49,716 bases of DNA from an uncultured Prevotellaceae bacterium (GTDB taxonomy: Bacteria; Bacteroidota; Bacteroidia; Bacteroidales; Bacteroidaceae), in contig CAMVDC010000004.1 of assembly GCA_947166155.1 (NCBI GenBank), positions 1 to 49,716 of the forward strand. The letters are read 5' to 3'. The position numbers and the translations under genes were made by a program. The notes below the pieces were generated by a model, which worked only from the letters and a program-made list of their open reading frames with translations, ran no database searches and was not told the DNA's origin. Shown here piece by piece: positions 15,483 to 23,167 of this stretch. Each line of letters starts with the position of its first letter. Within the stretch, counting starts at the first letter, position 1.

Positions 15483-16552
15483 TTTGTCTTGATGGCTTTT
15501 ATGTGGTTTGACTGCAATAGTTGTGGTTTGCCGAAGTGGTGTGGCTTGGCTGCATCCTGGAGTGAAAGCGATTGCGGACGCTGGTCGACGATATCGTAGT
15601 AATCACCCTCGATGCTGATGAGCGCCTTGCGCCATGCCTTGACCGAGGCTTTCGGCACGAAGAGCATCACGCCGTTGTTGGCTACAGCCAATGCAGTGGT
15701 GTTGCGACCTTCGTAGTTGGTGGTGAGCAGCGGACTTTCACACATGATGGTGAGCGACTGCAGGCGGGTCATGCGGCTGAACTCACGGAACGACAGCTGT
15801 CGTACCGAAGCCGGCAGGATGACTGCCGTGATGTCGGTGCAGTCGATGATGCTTCCCCACATGATGGCTGTGGTGCCTTCCTCGACACAAAGTGTGTCGG
15901 TGTATGCACGTGGCACGCACAGCAGTGTGTGACGTGTGGTGGAATAGAGGCATCCAGAGTGTGATGCATATTGCTTGTTGGAACTGTGGACATTGATGTG
16001 GCGCAGACGGCGCAGGGTCTTGAGCCCTTGTATGCGTTCTACCTTGGCAGGTATGCTGACCGACACGAGGCTGTCGCTCCATCGGAATGCCGTGAAGTCG
16101 ATGGATGTCCAGTTGGTGCCGAAGTTGATGTCGGCAATCGATGTGCAGCGGAAGAATGTGCCTTGACCCATCAGGGGTTGTGCTGCCGGCATGGCTACCG
16201 AGCGCAGCGATGTGCAACCTTCGAATGCGAAGTCACCAATCTGCTTGACTGACTCGGGGATGATGATGCCCTCGAGGCGGTCGGCTCCTGCGAGTGCTTT
16301 CGGTCCTATGGCATTGATGGTATATACAGCTCCATCATGCCGAACGGTGGATGGAATGCGGACGGTCCCGGTGCACGTAGGTGGGTTGTGGTCGGCAATG
16401 TTACCACGATAGGTGAGGCAGGCTGTGTGGGCCTTGCTGTCGGTTATCTTGAAATAGATGGTGCTACCGCCAAGTGTGACCGAGAAGTCGTGTGCACGGC
16501 TTGTTGCAACAAACGATGCAACGAGCGCCAAGAAAAGGAATGAGCGTTTCAT
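15479..16552 (-). CDS. Secreted BspA-type leucine-rich-repeat protein
   Basis: The start at 16552 begins a signal peptide (MKRSFLFLALVASFVATSRA); the frame is open to 16618 but the extra residues look non-coding. The 357-aa product has BspA/LRR_5-type repeats of about 23 residues (IPESVKQIGDFAFEGCTSLRSVAMP, IPAKVERIQGLKTLRRLRHINV, LPASVRQLSFREFSRMTRLQSLTI). Proteins of this type are surface binding proteins in Bacteroidota. No lipobox or sorting tail is seen. It begins 62 nt after the EF-hand-like protein 2 gene and overlaps the next gene by 4 nt. Confidence 0.85.
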   Translation of the reverse strand: MKRSFLFLALVASFVATSRAHDFSVTLGGSTIYFKITDSKAHTACLTYRGNIADHNPPTCTGTVRIPSTVRHDGAVYTINAIGPKALAGADRLEGIIIPESVKQIGDFAFEGCTSLRSVAMPAAQPLMGQGTFFRCTSIADINFGTNWTSIDFTAFRWSDSLVSVSIPAKVERIQGLKTLRRLRHINVHSSNKQYASHSGCLYSTTRHTLLCVPRAYTDTLCVEEGTTAIMWGSIIDCTDITAVILPASVRQLSFREFSRMTRLQSLTIMCESPLLTTNYEGRNTTALAVANNGVMLFVPKASVKAWRKALISIEGDYYDIVDQRPQSLSLQDAAKPHHFGKPQLLQSNHIKAIKTK

Positions 16553-16614
16553 AGGCATGTAATATAAGATATATGATTCGGGTGAAATATATATTATATT
16601 ATTAATAAGGTGTG

Positions 16615-17301
16615 TCATGCCATGTAGTCGTCAACATTTCCGTCGTTGATGTAGTCGGGACCGTTGTCGATTTCGGTGTTAGCCATGAGTCCACGCTCGT
16701 ATGCCTGCTGGTATTGAGCCATCTCGATGTTGTCGGCCGATACGTCGACTCCTTCGCCCTGGTCGAACTGTCCGTTTTCGTTGAGGTCGGATGCCATGAT
16801 GTTGGCATATCCGTCGTTGTCGGTATCGGCGACGTAGACGATTTGCCCTTCAGCATCGAGGGTTGCAACGGTTGCTTCGGTGCCATCTTCGGCATGAATG
16901 ACTTCATATCCGATGACACGAATCTCAGGTTCTGGGTCAGGTTCTGGGTCTGGATCTGGTTCTGGGTCTGGATCTGGGTTTGGGTCTGGTTCTGGGTTTG
17001 GATCTGGTTCTTGGTTTGGATCTGGTTCTGGGTTTGGCTCGGGTTCTGGTTTTGGTTCGACATGTGCATGCTGAGTGTTTGCAGGTGTTGCCACTACTTC
17101 ATGGTTTTCTTCTGCTACCTCCTGCTCTGCAGCATTGGCTGTGGTTGTACCAACTACTGTTCCGATTGCAGCACCTACGATAGTCCCGACTCCAGTCGAT
17201 AGGATGGTATCGGTGTGTGTCGATTTCTGACTCTGTGCCTGCTTCTTGTCGTCCAACTGCTTGTTGTTGTTCTCGCTGTTTGTTTGATTCTGTGTGTTCA
17301 T
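16615..17301 (-). CDS. Acidic membrane-anchored EF-hand-like protein 2
   Basis: This 228-aa protein has a Gln/Asn-rich N-terminus (1-30), a Gly/Val-rich membrane helix (about 34-57), a stiff Pro-Glu/Pro-Asp repeat (83-126, built of NPEPDP and DPEPDP units) and a C-terminal module with DTDNDGYAN (159-167) and an EF-hand loop DLNENGQFDQGE (172-183). The tail (NGPDYINDGNVDDYMA) resembles the end of the protein at 8921. The Pro-rich repeat would push the calcium-binding-like module away from the membrane. Its own promoter lies at 17356-17387. Confidence 0.85.
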   Translation of the reverse strand: MNTQNQTNSENNNKQLDDKKQAQSQKSTHTDTILSTGVGTIVGAAIGTVVGTTTANAAEQEVAEENHEVVATPANTQHAHVEPKPEPEPNPEPDPNQEPDPNPEPDPNPDPDPEPDPDPEPDPEPEIRVIGYEVIHAEDGTEATVATLDAEGQIVYVADTDNDGYANIMASDLNENGQFDQGEGVDVSADNIEMAQYQQAYERGLMANTEIDNGPDYINDGNVDDYMA

Positions 17302-17355
17302 AATGTTTACTGTTTTTAGGATTGATTACTGTTTGTTTTTTTGTTTTTGACGCTG

Positions 17356-17387
17356 CAAAGGTAGTGAGTTTGCGCGAGCGGAACAAA
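17356..17387 (-). promoter_or_regulatory. Promoter of acidic protein 2
   Basis: Minus-strand TTTG, 20 nt, TACCTTTG, an exact consensus match. Bases 17353-17434 align with 10071-10152 (upstream of acidic protein 1) over 82 nt without a gap. Confidence 0.85.
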
Positions 17388-17412
17388 TGTTTTTCGTCAT
17401 AGTGGACGAACT

Positions 17413-17434
17413 ATGGGGTTTAATGTATGAAATG
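17413..17434 (-). promoter_or_regulatory. Candidate operator shared with 10131-10152
   Basis: The second copy of the 22-nt block, directly next to the stop codon of the FHA protein gene (17435) and 25 nt beyond the -33 box. Confidence 0.5.
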
Positions 17435-18166
17435 TCAGCTCTTGAACTTGCAATGGCAGTAAGGACACTGATTCAGCTCTTTCAGCAGGTCGTAGGGTTG
17501 GTTGCCAAGAAACTTGTTGCACTTGGGGTTGGGACAGCGGTATTTGCTGCGGAAGTCTTCGTTGAGACGATCCATACGCAGGATGATGTCGTCCTTCAAT
17601 CCGCGTCGGCTCTGGATGAAGAAGTATAGCGACATGAGTGCCATGAGCGATGCGATGATGAGTCGCAGGGCGTTGACCCAGTCGGGTATTTCTACTTTCA
17701 TGACATAAGGCAGGATGAAGAGTATCATACTGATTGGCGAAAGAACGCCAGTGAGCATGCGGTTGACGTTTTTCTTCTTCTCGTCGAGTTGCATCCTGAT
17801 TTGTGTGTTATGATATTTCTCCCACACGGCTTTCAGGGGCTTGAGTGAATACACCACGGGTTGCATCTCTTCGATGGCTGCCTTCACCTTGCTCATATCG
17901 ACGGGGAAGTGGTCGACACCCAGTTCAACTCGGCAGGTGGGTTGTATGCGTTTGCTCTCTATCTGAATGCCGTCGACGTAGGTATAGAGTGCTGCCTTGA
18001 TGTTGGTTAGTACCCATCGACCACTATCGTCGATGTTGAGCCGACAGTGTGTGCTACTCACTGTGTTGGGTACTGCGCCGTTAGCGCTTAATTTCACTTT
18101 ATTGTTGCCGATGGTCATCACAAGACAGTTGGTCCCGTGTTCACGACCAATAATTGCTTCTATCAT
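17435..18166 (-). CDS. FHA-domain membrane protein with C-terminal zinc ribbon
   Basis: This 243-aa protein begins at residue 1 with an FHA domain (1-92; IGRE at 6-9, SSTH at 37-40) expected to bind phosphothreonine. A helical stretch (93-135), two membrane helices (about 141-158 and 165-185) and a C-terminal zinc ribbon (Cys211, Cys216, Cys234, Cys237) follow. Both soluble parts would be cytoplasmic. It lies 23 nt after the LytTR gene and is likely co-transcribed with it. It would tether phosphorylated kinase or partner proteins to the membrane. Confidence 0.85.
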   Translation of the reverse strand: MIEAIIGREHGTNCLVMTIGNNKVKLSANGAVPNTVSSTHCRLNIDDSGRWVLTNIKAALYTYVDGIQIESKRIQPTCRVELGVDHFPVDMSKVKAAIEEMQPVVYSLKPLKAVWEKYHNTQIRMQLDEKKKNVNRMLTGVLSPISMILFILPYVMKVEIPDWVNALRLIIASLMALMSLYFFIQSRRGLKDDIILRMDRLNEDFRSKYRCPNPKCNKFLGNQPYDLLKELNQCPYCHCKFKS

Positions 18167-18189
18167 TATATAATATAATTATGTGTGAG

Positions 18190-18549
18190 TTATTGCTTTA
18201 TTAGTATGTCGCGAAGGTTTTTCAGTGCTTCCTTTGATATTGAGAGTGAGAAAGCAAACGTGTGTTGGTCGCTCAGGATGAGGCATTGCTTCAGAATTTG
18301 AATGGAGTAGATGTAGTTCATGTTGATGATGTAGCTCTTGCCTACACGAGCAAAGTTGTTGGCCTTCTTCTTCAGTTGGCTCGAGATCATGTTCTGCATC
18401 TGTGTGAGATTCATACACACCACACCCTTCAGTTTGTTTGAAAGTACGATGTTGGTGTAGTTGCCGTCGGCTTCGAAGAAGACGATCTGTGACACGTCGA
18501 GTCTCAGAAACTCGTCGCGCGAATTGAGATATAGGTATTCTGTTGCCAT
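18190..18549 (-). CDS. Stand-alone LytTR DNA-binding protein
   Basis: This 119-aa protein is just a LytTR domain: ILFFEADGNYT-like strand (QIVFFEADGNYTNIVLSN), the N-terminal SRDEFLRLDVSQI segment, and the C-terminal FARVGKSYIINMNYIYSI motif typical of the family. It lacks a receiver domain, so it is not a classical response regulator. Its activity could be set by phosphorylation by the island kinases or by partner binding. It is the first gene of the minus-strand island and has a strong promoter at 18580-18611, so it is a likely regulator of the island. Confidence 0.92.
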   Translation of the reverse strand: MATEYLYLNSRDEFLRLDVSQIVFFEADGNYTNIVLSNKLKGVVCMNLTQMQNMISSQLKKKANNFARVGKSYIINMNYIYSIQILKQCLILSDQHTFAFSLSISKEALKNLRDILIKQ

Positions 18550-18579
18550 TGTTTAGGATTAATTTTATGGTTTTAGCTG

Positions 18580-18611
18580 CAAATTTAGTATTTTTATGTT
18601 CAATATGCAAA
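18580..18611 (-). promoter_or_regulatory. Promoter of LytTR-FHA unit
   Basis: Minus-strand TTTG, 20 nt, TAAATTTG, 31 nt upstream of the LytTR start; exact consensus match. Confidence 0.85.
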
Positions 18612-18793
18612 TAAATGTTGAAGTTTGTTGTATATGATAATGTAAAAAAATGTAAAAATATCCTAATGCGACTATCTTTGATGTTTTTTTTGTTGATAGA
18701 TAAAAACAAAGGGATGTGCCGCAAAAATGGGCGCATCCCTTTTCTTGTGTGTGTCCTGACAAGGCTAAAACGATGTCAGGGCTTTGTGTGTGA

Positions 18794-19372
18794 TTACTTT
18801 ATAAGTACTTTTTGTCCGTTGATGATGTTGAGGCCGCGTTGTGGTGTGGCGAGCTGCTGTCCGCTGATGTTGAAGATTTGCTTCTTTGCGACTGCTGTGC
18901 CGGTCACTGAGTTGATGCCTGTTGGTGGCAGACCTTCGGTGCCGAGATAGTAGAGGCGGAAGTTGTCGAACATACACCAGTCGTTTTCGATTGACTTGCT
19001 CTTGCGCATACCGATGGTGAGGTTCTCGCCATCTTCAACTACGATTTCCACTTCGTTCCAGTAGGCGTCGGGGCTCTTAGCGAAGCGAGCGGCTGTGCCT
19101 GCCATCGAGTTGGTGTAGTAGTATGTTGCAAATTCATCGGGTTGTACTTCTTCGGTGACTGATACGTCGAACTGCCATGATGGGCTTTCGTCGTCGTAGC
19201 GGAGCCAGAGTGTGTCGAGGTTGATCCATATCTCTTTGCCGTTTTCATCGAGTACGTAGTTGCCGTCCTCGTCCAAGAGTGGCTCTCCTGAGTTAGGATC
19301 GACGCCGTCGAAGATGCGTTCCATCGAGCGTTCTGTGAACTGTTCGCTGCAGATTGATGTGATGTACGACAC
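18794..19372 (-). pseudogene. C-terminal remnant of a secreted surface protein
   Basis: The frame (192 codons from a GTG at 19372, directly preceded by a TAA stop) has no signal peptide and opens in the middle of a domain. The body (WINLDTLWLRYDDESPSWQF; DAYWNEVEIVVEDGENLTIGMRK; NDWCMFDNFRLYYLG) resembles a carbohydrate-binding-like beta domain. The end (GINSV...IFNISGQQL...GLNIINGQKVLIK) is the short C-terminal sorting-like tail common on exported Bacteroidales proteins. The missing 5' part is replaced by repeats, so I read it as a decayed gene. Confidence 0.7.
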
Positions 19373-19565
19373 TTATTTGTAAAAAAGAAACATCGTGGTT
19401 TTTTCACGGTTTCATCGGTATTTTTTCCACCATAAAGCATCGGTGAATCCGTGTCATTTACCACCGATTTCATCGGCAAAATGTGAGTTGTGAACCTCGT
19501 TTTCATCGGCAAAAACGCGAGGTGCTCCCCGCTGTCACCACTCGTTTTTTGTTGCTCCCGTATCG

Positions 19566-19860
19566 AAGTTTTGCTGCGAGTGCGCGGTAATTTTGCTGCG
19601 AGTGCGGAGTAATTTTGCTGCGAGTGCGGAGTAATTTTGCTGCGAGTGCGGAGTAATTCTTTAATTTGCGACGCAAATTATTAAATTTACGTCGCAGTTT
19701 TATTAATTTTCCACCGAAAATTATTAAATTTACGTCGCAAATTAAAGAATTTCTATATGCTCGCAGCAAAACTTCTATATCCTCGCGACAAAACTTCTAT
19801 ATGCTCGCGATATAACTTCCATATCCTCGCGACAAAATTAGCGCGTGCCCGCAACATTTT
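19566..19860. repeat. Nested palindromic element, copy 1 (core 19656-19750)
   Basis: Left arm: at least four units of TTTTGCTGCGAGTGCGGAGTAA. Core: 95 nt bounded by ATTCTTTAATTTGCG and its exact complement CGCAAATTAAAGAAT, with inner TTTACGTCGCA modules around AATTTTCCACCGAAAATT. Right arm: units of CTCGCAGCAAAACTTCTATAT or CTCGCGACAAAA, complementary to the left units. It lies in the 795-nt gap (19373-20167) between the remnant and glyS; the rest of the gap holds CATCGG-type short repeats (19385-19510) and the glyS leader. Confidence 0.85.
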
Positions 19861-20129
19861 TCCATCGGTGTTTCGAGCGTGAAACAACGATGTCTCTGCC
19901 CGTTCCCTTCGTTGATGCCGACACAAAACACCGCTTGCAACTCATTAAAATCAAGTTAGCACCTTGAGATATTTATGCTGTAGGATTACTTCATTCAAGT
20001 CTTCAGGTTTATATAAATAAGGTGTGCAATGTAATTTGGGATGTATAAACCGCGGTGTTTTGAGGCTTAAAGTGTGGTGGATGATATGCAAACTTTGTGT
20101 TTTGTAGTGTATGGACCAAAAAAAATGTG

Positions 20130-20137
20130 TAACTTTG
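20130..20137 (+). promoter_or_regulatory. -7 box of glyS
   Basis: TAACTTTG followed by CCGAC, 30 nt upstream of the start codon. No TTTG at the right distance upstream, so the -33 box is weak. Confidence 0.6.
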
Positions 20138-20167
20138 CCGACGTAAATAAACCGAAACAAACATAAT

Positions 20168-21706
20168 ATGGCACAAGAAGATGTATTTAAGAAAGTAGTC
20201 AGTCATTGCAAAGAGTATGGCTTTGTGTTCCCATCGAGCGAAATATACGACGGCCTTGGGGCAGTTTACGACTACGGACAAAACGGAGTAGAACTGAAAA
20301 ACAACATCAAACAATACTGGTGGCAGTCGATGGTGCTGATGCACGAGAACATCGTGGGCATCGATTCGGCCATCTTCATGCACCCCACCATCTGGAAGGC
20401 ATCGGGACATGTCGACGCATTCAACGACCCACTCATCGACAACCGTGACTCGAAGAAACGCTACAGAGCCGACGTGCTGATCGAGGAACAGATAGCAAAG
20501 TATGAGGACAAGATAGAGAAAGAAGTGGCAAAGGCCCGCAAACGCTTCGGCGACTCGTTCGACGAGCAGAAGTACCGCGAGACAAGCCCACGTGTGGCCG
20601 AGGAGCAAGCAAAGCGCGATGCACTGCACGAGCGCTACTCAAAGGCCATGAACGCCATGGACCTCGACGAACTGCGACAGATAATCCTCGACGAACAAAT
20701 CGTATGCCCAATCAGCGGCACACGTAACTGGACCGAGGTGCGACAGTTCAACCTCATGTTCAAGACCGAGATGGGCAGCACTGCCGACGGTGCTTCGACC
20801 ATATACCTGCGTCCCGAGACCGCACAGGGCATTTTCGTCAACTACCTCAACGTGCAGAAGACCGGACGCATGAAGATACCATTCGGCATAGCACAGATAG
20901 GCAAGGCATTCCGCAACGAAATCGTGGCACGCCAATTCATATTCCGCATGCGCGAGTTTGAGCAGATGGAAATGCAGTTCTTCATCAAGCCAGGCACCGA
21001 GCTCGACTGGTTTGCAAAGTGGAAGCAGACACGCATGGCATGGCATCAGAACCTCGGATTCGGAGCCGAAAACTACCGATTCCACGACCACGAAAAGCTG
21101 GCCCACTATGCCAACGCAGCCACCGACATCGAGTTCCGCATGCCGTTCGGATTTAAGGAAGTGGAAGGGATCCACAGCCGCACCAACTTCGACCTCAGCC
21201 AACACGAGAAGTTCTCGGGCAAGCAAATCAAATACTTCGACCCCGAGCTCAACGAGTCGTACACACCATACGTCATCGAAACCAGTATCGGAGTCGACCG
21301 CATGTTCCTCTCAGTCATGTGTCACAGCTATCAGGAAGAGAAACTCGAGAACGGCGAAACACGCGTAGTGCTCCGCCTGCCAGCAGCATTGGCACCAGTG
21401 AAACTCGCTGTCATGCCACTCGTGAAGAAAGACGGACTGCCCGAAAAGGCACGCGAGATAATCGACAACCTCAAGTTCCACTTCAACTGCCAGTACGACG
21501 AGAAAGACTCAATCGGCAAGCGCTATCGCCGTCAGGACGCAATCGGAACACCATACTGCGTGACCGTCGACCACCAGAGCCTCGAGGACAACACCGTCAC
21601 CCTACGCTTCCGCGACACTATGGAGCAAGAGCGAGTAGCAATATCAGCCCTGCAAGGCATCATCGAAGACAACGTGACCATCACCAGCCTGCTGAAGAAA
21701 CTATGA
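20168..21706 (+). CDS. glyS: Glycyl-tRNA synthetase (dimeric type)
   Basis: This 512-aa class II synthetase charges tRNA-Gly. It is the alpha-2 (eukaryote/archaea-like) type: EDVFKKVVSHCKEYGFVFPSSEIYDGLGAVYDYG at the N-terminus, the GTRNWTEVRQFNLMFKT and LRPETAQGIF motifs, motif 2 (GKAFRNEI...FRMREFEQMEMQ, about 245-270), motif 3 (ETSIGVDRMFL) and a C-terminal anticodon-binding domain (about 400-512). Length is normal for bacteria of this phylum. Its stop overlaps the start of the FKBP lipoprotein gene by 4 nt (ATGA). Confidence 0.97.
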   Translation: MAQEDVFKKVVSHCKEYGFVFPSSEIYDGLGAVYDYGQNGVELKNNIKQYWWQSMVLMHENIVGIDSAIFMHPTIWKASGHVDAFNDPLIDNRDSKKRYRADVLIEEQIAKYEDKIEKEVAKARKRFGDSFDEQKYRETSPRVAEEQAKRDALHERYSKAMNAMDLDELRQIILDEQIVCPISGTRNWTEVRQFNLMFKTEMGSTADGASTIYLRPETAQGIFVNYLNVQKTGRMKIPFGIAQIGKAFRNEIVARQFIFRMREFEQMEMQFFIKPGTELDWFAKWKQTRMAWHQNLGFGAENYRFHDHEKLAHYANAATDIEFRMPFGFKEVEGIHSRTNFDLSQHEKFSGKQIKYFDPELNESYTPYVIETSIGVDRMFLSVMCHSYQEEKLENGETRVVLRLPAALAPVKLAVMPLVKKDGLPEKAREIIDNLKFHFNCQYDEKDSIGKRYRRQDAIGTPYCVTVDHQSLEDNTVTLRFRDTMEQERVAISALQGIIEDNVTITSLLKKL

Positions 21707-22329
21707 ACAGCCGCATACTTCACATATTCATGTGCCTCACCCTGGCCACCATCACCCTCACCTCGTGTAGCGAACACGAGGCAGCAGGCGAATACGACAA
21801 CTGGATGGGACGCAACCAACACTTCATCGACTCGATAGCCAACGTGGCTACCGCTAATGCCGACGGTACTTGGATGAAAATCAAAGCATTCAACATAGGC
21901 GACGATGAGCAGGTATATCAGAACCAGCCAAACAACTTCGTATATGTGAAGAAACTCAAAGAGGGCGAGGGAACCAAGCGCCCTTACTACAACGACACGG
22001 TGCGCGTCCACTACTGCGGGCGTCTCATACCCACCAGCCAGCATCCTGCCGGATATGTGTTTGGCAAGAGCTACAGCACTTCCACCCTCAACGAAGCCAC
22101 CGATGTACCCACGAAGTTTGGAGTGAAAAGCCTCACTGCCGGCTTTGCAACCGCAGTGATGAATATGCACGAAGGCGACCGTTGGTTGGTATATGTGCCA
22201 TCCGACCTGGCTTATGGCAAGTCGGAATACACAGCTGCCAGCATCCCTCCATACTCCACATTGGTGTTCGACATCCAGCTGGCTCGCGTTTACCGATACC
22301 GCATCGACACAAATACCAGCTGGCATTAA
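21703..22329 (+). CDS. FKBP-type peptidyl-prolyl isomerase lipoprotein
   Basis: The start at 21703 overlaps the glyS stop (ATGA). The 208-aa product has a lipoprotein signal with lipobox LTSC (Cys22) and an FKBP domain (about 95-198; YYNDTVRVHYCGRLI, GWALTAGFATAVMNMHEGDRWLVYVPSDLAYG-like core, IPPYSTLVFDIQL). It should catalyse proline isomerisation in the periplasm, held on a membrane. The final codons (RIDTNTSWH-stop) match the unit of the tandem repeat just downstream, so the 3' end has been duplicated. Confidence 0.92.
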   Translation: MNSRILHIFMCLTLATITLTSCSEHEAAGEYDNWMGRNQHFIDSIANVATANADGTWMKIKAFNIGDDEQVYQNQPNNFVYVKKLKEGEGTKRPYYNDTVRVHYCGRLIPTSQHPAGYVFGKSYSTSTLNEATDVPTKFGVKSLTAGFATAVMNMHEGDRWLVYVPSDLAYGKSEYTAASIPPYSTLVFDIQLARVYRYRIDTNTSWH

Positions 22330-22455
22330 CGCATAATTCAGCCGGAATCGATGTAAAAACGCTTCGGTATTGATACAAATTCGAGCATGCATTAACGCAT
22401 AATCCAGCCGGAATCGATGTAAAAATGCTTCGGAATTGATACAAATTCGAGCATG
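22324..22455. repeat. Two 66-bp tandem copies starting at the FKBP stop codon
   Basis: The unit begins CATTAACGCATAAT, where CAT TAA is the last codon and stop of the FKBP gene, and ends TTCGAGCATG. The two copies differ at four to five positions. The gene tail itself (about 22290-22323) is a partial third copy. Confidence 0.85.
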
Positions 22456-22506
22456 CATCGACACGAGAAACGATAAGTCATTCGTACATCGCCTACAACA
22501 AAAAAG

Positions 22507-22540
22507 CCCCTCTGCACGCTTTGCAGAGGGGTTTTTGTTT
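22507..22540 (+). terminator. Rho-independent terminator of glyS-FKBP
   Basis: CCCCTCTGCA - CGCTT - TGCAGAGGGG followed by TTTTTGTTT. Perfect 10-bp GC-rich stem. Confidence 0.93.
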
Positions 22541-22876
22541 GCGTAAAAATGAAAAAGGACAATTACACTCACGTGCCATTGCCCTAAAAAAAATGATAAA
22601 CACCTATTTACTACTTTAAAGCTAAGACTATAATAGTATAAAATGGTTTAATTTGTGGTGGTATTTTTTTAATATTTTTTGTGGAACAGAGGAAAAATAT
22701 TATAAAAGTGTATTCTTATGCACAAAAGTTTACAGTGTCATAGGTGTGAAATTGTGGGGCCATTGTGCTTAATATGCAGTTTCCTTTGTATCAGATTGCT
22801 GTTTATGGGGTGCGGCATGCATGTTTGCTATTTCTATTTGTGGGGCATGAACTTTTATTTGATGAATGAAAAAAAC

Positions 22877-22918
22877 CAGTAAACCAAAGGTGCTTGGCAT
22901 CTTTGGTTTACTGTTTTT
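22877..22918. terminator. Bidirectional terminator-like hairpin
   Basis: CAGTAAACCAAAG pairs exactly with CTTTGGTTTACTG and is followed by TTTTT on the plus strand; an A run precedes it for the minus strand. It may end glsA-glsB transcripts. Bases 22541-22870 are AT-rich and I see nothing else in them. Confidence 0.7.
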
Positions 22919-22929
22919 GCCTGTGATGT

Positions 22930-23132
22930 TGTGGTTTCAGACTCCTGTGGTATATTCACGCGCTTTCCTCGCCTTGGTGTGGTGCGGGTGGTGTTGTGGT
23001 TTCAGGCTCCTGTGGTATGTTCACGCGCTTTCCTTACCTTGGCGTGGTGTGGGTGGTGTTGTGGTTTTAGGCTCCTGTGGTATATTCACTCGCTTTCCTC
23101 GCCTTGGCGTGGTGCGGGTGGTGTTGTGGTTC
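22930..23132. repeat. Three-copy 65-bp tandem repeat
   Basis: Units of about 65 bp (GGTATATTCACGCGCTTTCC ... TGGTTTCAGGCTCCTGT), just downstream of glsB. Because 65 is not a multiple of 3, a frame through it is scrambled, and I do not call the plus-strand frame at 22866 a gene. Confidence 0.85.
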
Positions 23133-23167
23133 ACATCAGGTTTTTTGAAGCCGTTGTGTTTGCGGTG

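Noticed and set aside
16553-16618. N-terminal extension of the LRR protein
   Set aside because: The extra 22 residues come before a perfect signal peptide and overlap the end of the upstream gene.
2610-18549. Type VI secretion or tellurite-type (TerY-P) phosphosignalling locus
   Set aside because: Kinase, PP2C and FHA genes occur in both, but no Tss, Ter or von Willebrand A genes are seen.
22330-22870. tRNA or other structured RNA in the larger gaps
   Set aside because: I looked for tRNA-like cloverleaf and TTC-arm motifs here and in 25042-25618, 45780-45995 and 49479-49716 and saw none; a covariance-model search would be needed to be certain.
22930-23132. CRISPR-like array
   Set aside because: The 65-bp units are joined directly, with no unique spacers, and no cas genes are present.
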